Source of the DNA: Caenorhabditis remanei | Taxonomy: Eukaryota > Nematoda > Chromadorea > Rhabditida > Rhabditidae | Length of the DNA stretch: 64,000 nucleotides | Assembly: GCF_010183535.1 (NCBI RefSeq) | Contig: NC_071332.1 | Span: 1,798,001 to 1,862,000, forward strand | Direction of reading: 5' to 3' | Shown here: piece by piece, positions 1-11,271 of the stretch | Position numbering within the stretch: position 1 is the stretch's first letter | Layout of the letters: each line of letters begins with the position of its first letter | The notes under the pieces: model-generated | Told to the model about the DNA's origin: nothing | The model's database searches: none | What the model saw: only the letters and a program-made list of their open reading frames with translations | Program-made: the position numbers and the translations under genes

Positions 1-633
1 TTCGAGACGCATATATCAATTACGTAAACAGCTACTAAAAAGTAGTCAACTACAAAAATATAGATCTAGATTCGAGAAACAATTTCGTAGTTGACAACTT
101 TTTGATAGGCGGTCCAGCTTTTGAGATACGCGGCTGCAAAGTTATAGTGTTGCAGATGAGAGACGCAATGTAGTCAAATAAAAGATTTTTCGCATCAAAA
201 TTGGCTGAAATTGATTTAAAATATCACAAAATCCAGTTTTTACACCAAAAGTAGCCCAAAAACAAGAAAATAGACTAAGAATTCCGTTTTTAGAATTAAA
301 AGTGTACCATAATTGAGTTTTTCGGACTAAAAGTGGTCTGTAACTTCAAATTTCACATTTTTCTCGCCAGACAATTAGAGGGGCGTCAAAGGCGCGTCAG
401 ACAGTTACAACTAGCTTCAAAACCCGCCTCAGCCTGGCTTGAAACGCGTCAAATGCACCCCAGATAACAAAAAAAGCGTCTTAGGCTCGCCAGACACAAA
501 ATTTTCGGCTGAAATTGGAAATTGATGATATTTAAAAGTTGTCAAATGAACAGCCAAGCTAGAAAATTTCCAAAATGTAAAATTCAAAAAATTTGGGGCT
601 GTTAAACTTCCAGTAACCACTTTTATGCTTCAG
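1..633. other. Left-edge intronic/repeat sequence, no exon recognised
   Basis: No coding exon can be supported here. Positions 40-180 hold the junction of two degenerate copies of the hairpin repeat whose arms contain TAGTTGACAACTTTTTGA and GTCAACTACAAAAAT. Positions 400-500 hold short direct repeats around GCGTCAGACAGTTA and CGCCAGACA. A clean splice acceptor (TATGCTTCAG) ends at 633, so most of this stretch is probably an intron of the amino-acid transporter gene that follows, with the earlier exons left of the window. Confidence 0.6.
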
Positions 634-1376
634 ATACCTCCAAGCCGTGTCCCGCCAAGGCCACATCCCAAGTGCCATCTCTGGAATCGCCCCGAACTGT
701 GACTCTCCACGTGTCGCTCTACTGGTTCATGTAAGTGACTTAAATACTTCCGTCTTCTTTCCTCTCACATCACTTCCTCCCTATTTCCAGATCCTTATCT
801 CAATGGCGGTTTCGTTCATGGGCGACCCGGACAAACTGATCAACTACGTCGCGTTCGCCCAATGGTCCCAACGTGCGTTCACCATGTCGGCCCTCCTCTA
901 CCTCCGTATCCGTGGCCGTCCACGTCATCCAGACCGTATCCAATTGCCAATCATCATGCCGATTGTATTCTTCTTTGTGTGTACTTCAATGGTCGTTATC
1001 AGTATTATTGATGACTTTACGTCATCTGCAGTGGGACTCGGAATTCTGCTCGGTGGACTTATCATCTTCATTATTTTTATCTGGGATCGTGCGCTTCCAT
1101 CGATTCACGCTTATAAGAACGCCTCTCATAGTATTAATGGTAAGCCGTTATATATCTGGTACAAAATGTTTCAAATTCTTTTCTTTAGAAGAGACCACCA
1201 AATTCATGCAAATTATATTCAATGTAGTACCGGAACGAGTTGGAGACGAGGAGATGAAGAATGCTATCGGTGGAGCAGAAGCATCAGCTTCAGAGTCAGA
1301 AACAGAAAATGAGAAATCGGCGACCGATAAGATCTCACCGCTAGAAAACGGGTTGGACAAGTGCACACGCATGTAA
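634..1376 (+). CDS. SLC7/AAT-type amino-acid transporter, C-terminal part (5' end outside window)
   Basis: Three exons: 634-730, 791-1139 and 1189-1376, ending at TAA 1374-1376; phases join without a stop. The first visible codons read YLQAVSRQGHIPSAISGIAP, matching the conserved SGREGHLPS-type loop of heterodimeric amino-acid exchanger light chains (SLC7). Exon 2 encodes INYVAFAQWSQRAFTMSALL, then RPRHPDRIQLPIIMPIVFFF and further hydrophobic stretches, which fit TM8-TM12 of the LAT fold. The last exon gives a short polar cytoplasmic tail rich in Ser/Glu. Family knowledge: such proteins exchange amino acids across the plasma membrane, usually with a glycoprotein heavy-chain partner. Which C. 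elegans aat gene is the ortholog cannot be told from this fragment. Introns are 60 and 49 bp, typical of Caenorhabditis. The gene converges on the ZIP gene, with 209 bp between stop codons. Confidence 0.88.
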
Positions 1377-1585
1377 ATATATATATATCATTTTGTTGTG
1401 AATCATTTGTTTTAGGTGCTGTTTTGTTTATATATAGAAATTTTATTCAAGAAGCAACAAAATAGACAAGGAATACTACAATGACTAGAAAACCCGTACG
1501 GTATATAACAAAGCAGGGATGATGATGGAGATTTGAGAGAAAGGGAGGGACAGAGCAGATACTGCTCAATTTAAGAAAAAAGAAA

Positions 1586-4500
1586 TCAGAAATCAACAGA
1601 GTTCACCCGACTCATAAAGTACATAAAAGTGGTTCCAAAGAGGATGCCACAGGCTTGAAGGATGGATACTAGTATGCTCTCCGCCAGGTTCTCCTTGATG
1701 AGCTCGTTGGTGGATTCTCGGATTTCGGGGATCTGAAAAATAAAAATTTTTTAGCAAATTGTAAAGAAAATATCTAGCTAGTCACTTTTCTAGTTGGAAA
1801 TTTTTCGATAGGCGTTTTAGCTTTCGAGAAATGGCGTGTTAAAGATGAGCGTCAAAAATGGTGAAAGAAGGAGAGAGCGCAGAGAAGCTAGAGTGTCTGA
1901 TTTCTCTGCGCCCTCTATCTCTCCCTTCCTGTTAAGGTAGTGACTTTGAGCGGACGTATCTTGAAAACAACAAAGCCTAGAAAATTGTAATTAACTACAA
2001 ACGTGTTTTTCAAGTTTTAATCTACATTTTTGTAGTTAAAAACTTTTTGATAGCTCTTCTAGATTTTGAGATACGCGCTCTTAAAGATAAGCGTTTGAAA
2101 TCGCAAAAAGCGCAGAGAAGCTAGAGTGTGTGATTTCTCTGCGCCGTCTATCTCTCCCCGCCTGTTAAGGTAGTGACTTTGAGCGTGGATATCTCAAAAA
2201 CAACAAAAGCTAGAAAATTGTAATAAACCACAAATATGTTCTTCAAATCCTGAACTTCATTTTTGTAGTTGACCATTTTTTGCTAGCTCTTCTAGATTTT
2301 AAGATACGCGCTTTTGAAGATAAGCGTCTGAAATCGAATGGATGCTAGAATGTCCGGCTTCTCTGCACTCTCTCTTTCTCCCTCACTGTCTCAATTCTTA
2401 ACATAACAAACTCACCAAAGTGCCTAAAAAGATGTACATGTACATTCCAGACGATATCGCAAAAATGTACTCATCATACGAATCATCCACACTATCCAGC
2501 ATCACACCAACCGAGAATCCCAAATAGCTCAACACAATCGGCACCATATTGAACAGCAACGTCTTCTTTATACCTAATCCTGACTTGATCAGAATCGCCA
2601 GCACACCAAGTTCCTGTGGGAATTGTTGCGAAATCACAGCGATTCCGATACTGAGACCACGAAGGAGGTTGTCGGAGAACGCGGCGCCCATACTCATTCC
2701 ATCCACAAAATTGTTGGCGGATGACCCGAAAATTATCATATAGGCTACAGAGGCCACTTCCATCGCTGCCGGTTCGATCACTTTTTTCTCTACTACCCTG
2801 ATGGAAACTGACATCGCGTCGTTGTCCTCCTGTGTAGAATGCTTCGGTTTCATCTCGTAACTCTCCTTATGGTCGTCGATATTTATAGCCACAGGACTAC
2901 CAGGTCTCGATGATAGTGGTGTCATTCTACGGTGGAATTCGTTGTTGACAACGTCGAGGAATTGGGAAGTGTGTCCATTCGAGTGATGGGGGTGTCTGGG
3001 GTTTCTGAATTCGATGTCGTCGAGGCCACCGCTCACAACGGCGACACGACGGCGGGTGGAGAACGTTCTTGCCAACACATTATTGGTCAATGCCATCTCT
3101 AAATCATTCGCCAGTTCTGCCATCTCCTTCTCCTGCTGCTCAGTTCTCTCCACATCGGAGAGCTCAGACTCGCGACGAAATCTATGATGATTGTGGAGAT
3201 CCGGTACAGTCAAATGAGTAATAGTTGGGGGATCCGATGGAGCGATGGTCTCCTCCGTGACATTGTGACCGTTATCTCTCCGTTTTGCGGTTGGGGTATT
3301 CATAAGAGAGGCGATAGTGGAGGCGTGAATTCGTCGTTTTGTTTGGCGGCGCCGTCTGAAATGATTTTTGATCTTTTGAAAGGTTCGGTTATCTTTAAGA
3401 AACATCTGGGAACATTTTCAAAGATTGGTATCGAAAAAGAATCTTTAAAGGTGGCGGGAAACTTTGATCGTGCGAGTAATTTTTGGATCATGGGACAGGG
3501 GGCCCAAATTAGTTACTTTTTAAGTAGTTTTGATGTGGATTTACGGCGTAAATCGACACACGAAGAAAGATTGAAACAGGGGCTAGGAACGGGGGACAGG
3601 GTAGCCTTAGTCGGACGGTTCTCAGAGTTGCTGAAATTTGGACCGTTGTCAATGCGTGCTCTTGGAAAACTGCTTAAAAGGGGATTATGGATTCCGCTAA
3701 TTCAGAAAATTCTTTTTTTTTAACTTTTGACACTGACGCGTATGCTATAAAGCGCTCTAAACGTTCTCCTGACTCCACAGGAGCTTTGGTGGAAGAGTTT
3801 CACGTGCTATCGTGTAGTCCTCTCGGACAAGTTTTTGACACAAAAATGTAGCTCCGGGATATTTCGAAACCAGACTTTTCAAAACCGGTGAAACACGAAT
3901 AAATTTTAATTTTTAAAATAGGTAGTATTATGGCCCTGTTCTCCTGGTTCAAAAGCAGCTTTGGTGGAAGAGTTTTTCCGCGCGGTCATGTAGTCCTCAC
4001 GGACAAGATTTTTTACAAAATTTTATATTCCCGTAAATCAAAACACATTTTGTCTGCAAACACCACGACTCACCTAAACTCTAAAATATACTGCAACATC
4101 CGATCCACTGTGAAAAATGCGTATAACGCACATAGAATAATTAGTGACTTCGTATGATACTCAAAGTGCTCAAACGAGGTCAAATGGAATGCCTGGGGTA
4201 GCATAATGAATATCGTCGACCCAGAAAGTGCACCGATTCCAACAGCCACCAGAAATGTCATAATCCGTTCATATAGTGATTTTGATAAAAACGGGAGGAG
4301 CAGTATACCCAGTGGAGCGGAGAAACTGCATCCCGAGATGATTGCGAAACCGATTCCCCATGCTGAAACAATAGATTTGTATCTTGAATTTTGTCTGAAG
4401 AATTCTGAAGAATTGACGTCATCTTTTGAGTCTTCTTGTACAAAGTCCAATGGGAGAGAAACAGAAAAGGGGGAACACGTTTGATTTACATCTCGTCACC

Positions 4501-4856
4501 TAATGTTTATGTTACTAATTCGTGGAATTATTCTATCGCAATAGATAACAATCAAATTGGTTTTTGAAAAGAAAACTTTTCTCTGTTTGTTCTGATCAGT
4601 TCGTACAATTTTTTATGGATTCAAAAACTTGAGAAAGAGAGAGAGAGAGGAAGTGGCTGTTGCGGGAAAGAAACCAATGAAACTGATCAATCACTTCCAG
4701 ATGTTTTGGAAATGTCTTGCCGCAAAACACATCCATGCAAAACTCACTTTGCCACGCGGGCGGTTTGTCGAGCAGGCTGACTGCTTCTGTGTAGTTGCCA
4801 AGGTCTGCGGCGAGAAAAGCGTCATGGAGCACCTGATGGATGAGCTGTGAGGCGTT
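1586..4856 (-). CDS. ZIP (SLC39, LIV-1-type) metal transporter with atypical ligand motifs; 5' exon uncertain
   Basis: Exons on the minus strand: 4856-4748, 4404-4074, 3355-2416 and 1732-1586 (stop TGA 1588-1586); phases join 1, 2, 0. An alternative reading extends the first exon past 4748. Exon 2 holds the first membrane helices (AWGIGFAIISGCSFSAPLG, IGALSGSTIFIMLPQAFHL). Exon 3 begins with a long basic, His-containing cytoplasmic loop (about residues 150-360), then TM4-TM7: ANNFVDGMSMGAAF, ISQQFPQELGVLAIL, MVPIVLSYLGFSVGVML. The last exon gives IPEIRESTNELI and the final helix. LIV-1 ZIPs normally carry HNF.DG in TM4 and EE.PHE.GD in TM5. Here these read NNFVDG and QQFPQELGV, so several metal-binding residues are replaced. 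The first coding exon is not found: 4856 follows a TACTTCAG acceptor and has no in-frame ATG start. An in-phase ATG exon with a GTAAGT donor at 6241-6206 is one weak candidate. Substrate unknown. Confidence 0.85.
1790..2395. repeat. Two hairpin-repeat copies in the last ZIP intron
   Basis: Copies of the family with arms TTTTTGTAGTT(G/A)A.AACTTTTTGATAG, GAGATACGCG and a core containing CTTCTCTGCG-type sequence with its complement CGCAGAGAAG. Two partial units lie in direct orientation (about 1790-2060 and 2030-2395) inside the 683-bp intron 2415-1733 of the ZIP gene. The core can pair with itself into a hairpin. Confidence 0.7.
3356..4073. repeat. ZIP intron 2 with fragments of two dispersed palindromic repeats
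   Basis: The 718-bp intron contains the perfect-looking palindrome GATTTACGGCGTAAATC at 3538-3554, which recurs as GATTTACGCCGTAAATC at 28091-28107. It also has two partial copies of the hairpin family marked by GTGGAAGAGTTT and GTAGTCCTC.CGGACAAG (about 3779-3840 and 3945-4020), fuller copies of which lie at 11272-11815 and 14703-15118. No gene is supported in it. Confidence 0.55.
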
Positions 4857-4869
4857 CTGAAGTATTGAG

Positions 4870-5740
4870 GTTTACAATGAAAAAGGGGGGAGGGTGGAAG
4901 TTATTGTTGTTGTGGTGTCTAGGGAGGGATGGATTTCGCGCAGTGTAATTTTTGAAGGGAGGGGGGAGAAGGTCAACCACTTTTATTACATATGCAAAAT
5001 AGCAGGAGTCTGGTCACTACACATTGCTAAATCCTTTGAAGTCTGAATCGGTTTTGTTCAATTTTGACTGGAATCAACCGCCAGCGATATAGGTGACCCT
5101 GCAGCAACAGGCTTATAAATTTGAGTTTTTGAGATAAATGTTCATTGTTAAAAAGCTGAAGACGTGAGAATTCTGAATCTGTTTTCGAAATATGTCCTAC
5201 GACCAAGTTGAGCCGAGATAGACGCTTTCAGACATTACAGCGTATTGCACCATTTTGATGCTAAAGGTGACGGGGTTTACCCTGTGTGGACACGCTCATA
5301 AATTGAAATTTTTGAAGATGTACATTATTAGAAAGCTGAAGACGTGAGGATTCTGGATATATTTTTAGAATTTGCCTACGACCAAGTTGAGCCGAGATAG
5401 ACGCTTTCAGACATTACAGCGTAGTGCCCCAATATAGGTGACGGCGCCTACCCTGTGTAGACAGTTCAAGTTTTTTTAGATACCTCTATATTTTTAAAAA
5501 GCTGAAGACGTGAGAATTCTGAATCTGCATTTGAAATTTGCCTACAACCAAGTTGAGCCGAGATACGAGCCTTCAAACTTTCCGGTAGTTTCCCAAAAAA
5601 AATCATGTCACTCATTCAAAGACTTATATCTCAGTCAGTTTCTGCATTGGAAAAAAATTGAAAACTGATGCAGAATGCTCATAATTACATACTTACAACT
5701 GTAACGTCACCTCTCTTAAAATTACCACTTTAGTCTTCTT
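4870..5740. repeat. Three tandem copies of a ~180-bp dispersed repeat
   Basis: Between about 5090 and 5600 a unit repeats three times, each containing AAGCTGAAGACGTGAG.ATTCTG (near 5150, 5335, 5500), then ACCAAGTTGAGCCGAGATA (near 5202, 5380, 5547) and CTTTCAGACATTACAGCG. Single diverged copies of the same family sit in introns of both GPCR genes and at 13290-13420. The rest of 4870-5740 shows nothing recognisable. Confidence 0.65.
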
Positions 5741-6245
5741 CACAATCATCAAAATTTCACAATAAAGACTAGATCAATAAAAGATGTGACGAAATATGAA
5801 GTCTCGTTTTTTTCAATTCCCTGTAGAGGTAAAAACTCTGATCCGGATAAGTCGCGGATCACAAAATACGTTGTGTATACTAGATAATCTCCAGAAAGCA
5901 AAAAAAAAAACTCACAGATTTTTCTGGAATTTTCAAACTTTTCATCGGAACGAACACTGAATAGAAACTTTTGCATGTTATTTCTTTGTTATAGTTTCAC
6001 ATGATTATCAATTCCAGAACTTGGAAAGAGACCCTCTTTTCAAAAAACCTGTATGTTTTCTTGTCAGGGGAAACTTTTCATCTCTTTTCAAGATGTGTTG
6101 AACATCATGACTGGTGATAAGAGTTTCGGCAAACAATGGAGTGGACAGTGTCCACACTCTTGTATCATACGGACATAAATATGTCCACTTTGGACTTAGA
6201 CTTACCACTGGCTTGTCCAAATCGGACAGATCAATAATCATCGGG
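5741..6245 (-). other. Possible small minus-strand exons, unassigned
   Basis: On the minus strand an ATG at 6241 begins a 12-codon open stretch ending at a good donor (CAGTG|GTAAGT, exon end 6206). Further down are open stretches with acceptor-like ends (CTCTACAG near 5822-5830) running to a stop at 5749. They could be 5' exons of the ZIP gene or a short separate transcript. Nothing in the translations is recognisable, so this is only a note of exon-like signals. Confidence 0.2.
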
Positions 6246-7920
6246 GAAGAACTTTGTAAAGATGAGGTTAGGCAGTAAAGTAAAGGTTATAATAACAAGA
6301 GTGTGAAGAATGGGAGGGGGGTGTCTAAAAACGTGTCGCCACCGTCCACAATACCCTCTCCAAGCGCCCCGCTCCCTGTCTTCAGAAGAAGATCGTAATC
6401 TCCGAGAATTTTTGTTGGGGGCCCGAGACTAAACAAATTGCTTTTTTTGCGGAAAGAAAATAAAGAGAGAGGGAGAGACAGTTCCCGGTACTCCTCACCT
6501 GATCACTTTCCATTTGAGGCTAGAGATGACGTTGGAATATATAGGTAGAAGACACCGGTGGGGGAATAAGACTCCGAGGAGAAGGAAGAGAATAAGATAA
6601 TGGGGGACGAGGCTCCCTCTGGTGCTCCGCCTTTGAGAGAGGAAGAAATGCCGCCAGAGACTTTGAGAGAGATAGAGAGGGGGAGGATACAAGTGGGAAG
6701 AGTCGGGGTGGCCCACGGGAACAAAACAAGAAAAGTTTGTTTTGGGGTTGTTAGTCACTTAGTGATGTGATAACAAGATGGGTCAAGAGTGAGAGCCGAA
6801 AAAGGAATTCGGTCTAAATTGAAGTGGCCGGAAGTTGTTTAACACCCTCACACACAATAATAATCCTCCACCTTCATAATTTATGTAAAGTTGTAGAGAT
6901 GAATCAGAGTTCACACAGTATTTACACATTTTCAAGTTGAGCTGGAGCAATCTTTGGCTCAGAAAACTTTGAGATAAGTTGAGGTCGGAGCAATTTTTGT
7001 GAGCCGGGAGCCCTGCAAAAGTTTTGAATTTGCTGCGTAGCGACTTGTGACTTTGACATCGTATACGGATCAGAGCTGCTCGAAAAGTTTTTCCGATGAA
7101 AAATTTGGGATAGTTTTCGAAAAAAAACCGTTCGAAAAATGTTACTGAAATGTTCGAAAAATTAAGTTACAGAAATAGTGATTTTTCGATTAATTTGGAG
7201 TCTTTTCTTAAAATAACTGCAGTTTTCGTACAAATTCAAGATTTTGCCTCCGAAAAACTCATTTTTTCAGATAATTTTCTTGAAACTTTTTTTTTCACCA
7301 TTTTCGGTCAAAAATTTTTGATACGGAGTCAATTCTGCCATTTTTTAATTTTCAAAGATCGATCGAGAGCTCTTGCAATGTTTCCATAAGCTCCGGTTGT
7401 TCTCATTCCGAGATACTGTGTATTGACTGCGTAGCGACTTATAACCTGGACAGTAGATACGAAGCCTAAGATACCTTTGGTTCCAAATTGTCCAAGCTTC
7501 CCAAACAACCAAACAGCAAAATTTTTTTCCCGAAAATTCGTCATGTTTTCATGTCGGACGACACTATCTGTCTATTTACAGTAATCTTCCACCCTCACCC
7601 CCTCTTTTTTCCTATTATGAATGCAAAGCCCCCCGTCTCCAATAGATCGCTTCAATTCACACAAGTTTATTTCTGTTTTTTTTTTCAGGAGAAGTAGACA
7701 CAAAGTGGGGGTGAGAAGAGGAGGAAGAAGAGATGGTAGGCAACGAACAATGAACCCGTGAGGAAATGTTAAAACTTGACTGGAATCGGGAGTAGAAATG
7801 AGAGACATGATTATTGGTAGAAGCGGGAGGGAATTGGAGTGCTGGTCGGAAGTTTTCAGAGCGCGTCATCTGGTGTCAAAAATATGTCGATTTTTTTGAA
7901 ATGTGGTTTATCGGGTAGAG
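6246..7920. other. Gene-free stretch, purine-biased in places
   Basis: No supported gene. Positions 6425-6720 are strongly purine-rich on the plus strand (GAGAGAGAGGGAGAG-like), which produces overlapping but meaningless open frames on the minus strand. A short dispersed motif CTGCGTAGCGACTT occurs at about 7030 and 7430 and again near 27160. Confidence 0.6.
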
Positions 7921-7924
7921 AACA

Positions 7925-8300
7925 TTAGGCCCTACATTTTTGTAGTTGAAAGTTTTTTGATAGCTCTTCAAGATTTTGAGATATAACGCTTCAAAGCCTG
8001 CACTCTCTTCCACTGTCTTTTTTCAAAGCCAACTTTTACGCCGCATATCTCAAAACATAGCAAAGTTATCAAAATGTAGTCAACTACAAAAATGTAGATT
8101 CGGATTTGAAGAATATTTTATTAGTTTACAAATTTTTGATAGCTTCTCTAAATTTCAGATATAACGTTTTCAAGCTATGAGAGACGCAGAGAAACGAGAC
8201 TGTCTAGCTTCTCTGCGTTCACCCTTCCTCTCATGGTTAACACTATAATTTTAAAGGCGCATATCTCAAAAGCTAAGCGAGCTATCAGAAATTTTTTTTT
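7925..8300. repeat. Hairpin repeat (TTGTAGTT...CTTCTCTGCG family), two nested arms
   Basis: Starts with CATTTTTGTAGTTGAAAG, contains GATATAACGCTTCAAAG, then the inverted GTCAACTACAAAAATGTAG (8073-8095), followed by a second half with CGCAGAGAAACGAGACTGTC and CTTCTCTGCG, and ends with GCGCATATCTCAAAAGCTAA. Same family as copies at 1790, 17685, 18950, 21370, 23010, 30715 and 61600. Confidence 0.7.
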
Positions 8301-8409
8301 GTTTTACAACCTCAACCAAAATTTTTACAACCTCTCCTATTTCTGAAATTTTCTGACTAGCACTCCGAATTCCAGCGAATTACAAAAAAAGGAATTAAAC
8401 CAGCATAAA

Positions 8410-10698
8410 TCAAACAATTTGAACTTTCTCGCTCATATCACTAAATCCTGCGTTCAACCGATGAACACTATTCTTCCGGATAACTGTACACGTCTTCGAT
8501 GGCTCGCTCTTCTGATCGGACTCCACTATCAAGACGGTACCTGAATATTAATTGGTTATAGGTTATGTGTTAGTGAAACCAAGGAGTCTACCTAATGATA
8601 GTAACAGAGGATACTGTCTCTCACCATCGCCACAAGGTTCGGGAGTGCGGCGGTCGATATCCATATCTTCGACGGTCATGTTCTTAGTGGGCGAGGAGAT
8701 ATAACCCTGCAATTTAAAAGAAAAATAAAACAATCTAAAATTAAGGGACCCACCGAATAACTATTCAACGATACTATCTTCTTTAATTGAGCAAACATTT
8801 CTTTTCTTAAATTCGCCTGACAAATCACATAAATCGGCAGACGTAGTGCTCCGAACACAATTGTCGATAGGGACACCACATCCACAGCGAACATATAAAA
8901 CGTCTCGAATTGCACGGTGAGCATCTCAATGTCAATGTACTCCCAAAGGATGATAATCACGTTGAGTACGTTGGATAGTAGATAGGTGAACACGATGAAC
9001 ACCAGAGTTCTCGTCGCATTTCGGATGGCGGACTTGCGTTTTGCTTCGCTTAATTTCGTTGAGTGCAGGAACTTGAATTCACTTTTTGAGAGTACTAAAA
9101 CTATCCGGACATTGATGAAAGCCAATAGGAAGAATGGGATGAGAATGGTCACTATCGTGCGGAAAAGCACACGCCAGTAGCTGTAAGCGCCGTGGAGAGC
9201 CAACGAGGAATGATTCAGTTGGTATTCTCTCATGGTGCCCGAGCACTCTGGGGAGTAGCGGATCTATAAAAATATCATAATTACTTAATTACTGGAACAA
9301 GTTTTCTAGACTCACCGCCATCTCAAACGGCAGCGAAAATTTGGAAGCCACGCCCAATAAAATAGCAGAGGCGGCAATCCAGACTCGATTCCTCGAGAGC
9401 CATCTTGTCTTGGTTGGATGACAAGTGATGACGTATCTCTCCAGTGAAGCGGCTACCATAAGAAACGAGGAGGCAGTCATTGCGATATGGGATACTGTGA
9501 TCATGGGTAACATGTAGGCGAACCACGCGCGGAGTAACACCACGGATTTGTAGTAGTCGACGAAAAGGTTCAGACTCATTAAGGGGATATAGGCGACTGC
9601 CATCCACACGTCGAAGAAGGCTAATAGGGCGAGATAGAGCATATGGGAGGATCGATAGGATTTTCTGGAATAGAAAAATGAGATTTAGGTTTTGTAGGAT
9701 TACTGTAGGACAGTTTTTGCGGTTTTTCACATTCTACTGGCTTGGAACAGTTTTTACAACTGCGCTCCACCGGAATGCGTCTCGTGCTGATAGGTAATCA
9801 ACTTGGTTTCACTTAATGAAAATTATATTATGGTTTTAGAATCCTGAAGAGATGAGGATTCTGAAACTGCATTCAAACTTTTTCTACGTCCAAAATTGGC
9901 TGAGATACACGACGTTTTGTAGAATGTTGATATTTCCGGTTTTCAAAGCTATGTATCTTAATTCAAATTCATGGCAATAAAAATTTGTGAACGGTTTAGA
10001 ATCCTCACTACTTCAGCTTCTTGAGCATATAAATTTTGTTGAAAATTTTAAGATTTTTCATTGTTTTGACGAGAGACAAGCGCCGTCTTGAAGTTAGGAC
10101 TTCGACAGACCAACTTTTTTTGTTTTTATTATCAGACAGCTGAACTTGTAAGGATTCTGAATTCGTTTTTGAAATGTTTCTAGGCTTAAAATGGGCGGAG
10201 CTACACGGATTTAAAAATTTTATTACAAAACTTCAACTCAAAACTGTTTATCTCGGCCCATTTTGGGTTACCACGAAATTTGAAAATATTTTCAGAATCC
10301 TCATACTTTCAGCTTTCCGTTATAAGGACTCATCAACCATATACTGCTTGGTTACTGTACTCAGGTTGTCTCACTGTGCAAACACCGTCACGTCATAATG
10401 CAGAATAACTAATGTTTCTATTTCTCATTTTGTGATGTCATTACACCAGAACCGACTCACTTTTTGAACAACATGAACGACAAGAATGTGTTCTCAATGA
10501 TATTAAGAATACACACTGCGGTTCCGAAGATCGCCACCATCCAGAAGCGTTCTTTGACGTAGACCGGCTCCATGTAGGCGCACGGATCTTCTAAAAGAAG
10601 AAATGGAAGTTTTTTTTCTATTTTGAAAGGAAAATTGACTTACGGTTGGTTTCATTTGTCGTGACATCCAGGTCGAACGACGTGCTTTCATTATCCAT
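8410..10698 (-). CDS. FMRFamide-receptor-like rhodopsin-class GPCR, complete, ~418 aa
   Basis: Six exons, minus strand: 10698-10644, 10590-10461, 9664-9316, 9263-8754, 8706-8625 and 8540-8410 (TGA). All phases agree. The N-terminus is short and extracellular with Asn glycosylation sequons (NES, NET), and no signal peptide is needed. TM1 is around MVAIFGTAVCILNIIENTF; TM2 MLYLALLAFFDVWMAV; TM3 MTASSFLMVAASLERYVITC, with ERY in place of DRY. ECL2 has a Cys (SPECSG) that can pair with a Cys near TM3. TM5 is TIVTILIPFFLLAFINVRIV, followed by a basic third loop KLSEAKRKSAIRNATRTL. TM6 and TM7 end in LRLPIYVICQANLRKEM, replacing NPxxY as often seen in nematode FRPR-like receptors. The short C-tail is polar. 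The likely role is a peptide receptor coupling to G proteins at the neuronal or muscle membrane; the ligand is unknown. An alternative donor 36 nt further into intron 5 would stay in frame. Confidence 0.9.
9665..10460. repeat. Intron 2 of the FRPR-like gene, filled with dispersed repeats
   Basis: The ~800-bp intron carries two inverted-looking copies of the GAATCCTCA..CTTCAGCTTTC family (about 9840-10060 and 10130-10340) and the short motif TTTTTACAACTGCGCTCCACCG at about 9752-9773, which recurs near 29260. No exon signal is seen inside. Confidence 0.5.
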
Positions 10699-11270
10699 TG
10701 TTCATTTAGAAGACGATCTGGAATTCAGAATTCAAAAAAAATTTTGAAATTTTTTATTTCTGGATGGAGACCACGGAAGTGAAAAGGATGTTCGAGCAAC
10801 TTCGACATGGAATGGATGAAGAAAGAAATCGAATTTTTTGTTGGTTACAAATGGATTTCGGAAACGTCTCCTTCTTCAAAACGAAAATTCGGTTAGACGC
10901 GGTCTGCGAGCAAATGGAGGGGAGAATTACCTAGGGGGGTCACAAGCAGAGAGTGGATGAGTTGGTCACTTATGTTCCATTCTTCCAGAAGAAATAAGAG
11001 AACTCAAAAATGAGAAGAAGAAAGTTTTGTTTTTTTCTAGGAATGGAGAAGAAATGTGGAGGAGAAAAGTAAATAGACGGGAGGGAGCGGGGGGAACTTT
11101 GGTATAAGTTCAAGTTTTTTGAAAAAAAAGAAAATTATAGATAAAAAGAACATCCGAATCGAGTTACGACGCTTAAGAAATGGCGGGGCTTTAAATTTAA
11201 GAAAATTTCAAAAAACTTTCAAAACGGACAAAAATATAAGGGGCCTGGGACAATTCAAAACCAGGACAAT
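10699..11270. other. Upstream region of the GPCR gene, nothing recognised
   Basis: A poly-purine stretch at 10970-11110 (GAGAAGAAGAAAG, GGAGGGAGCGGGGGGAA) is the only composition feature. No TATA-like box or trans-splice acceptor can be fixed with confidence, apart from ordinary sequence before the ATG at 10698. Confidence 0.4.
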
Positions 11271-11271
11271 T

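Noticed and set aside
6495..6758. Three overlapping minus-strand frames
   Set aside because: Products of a GA-rich tract; no start context or splice logic.
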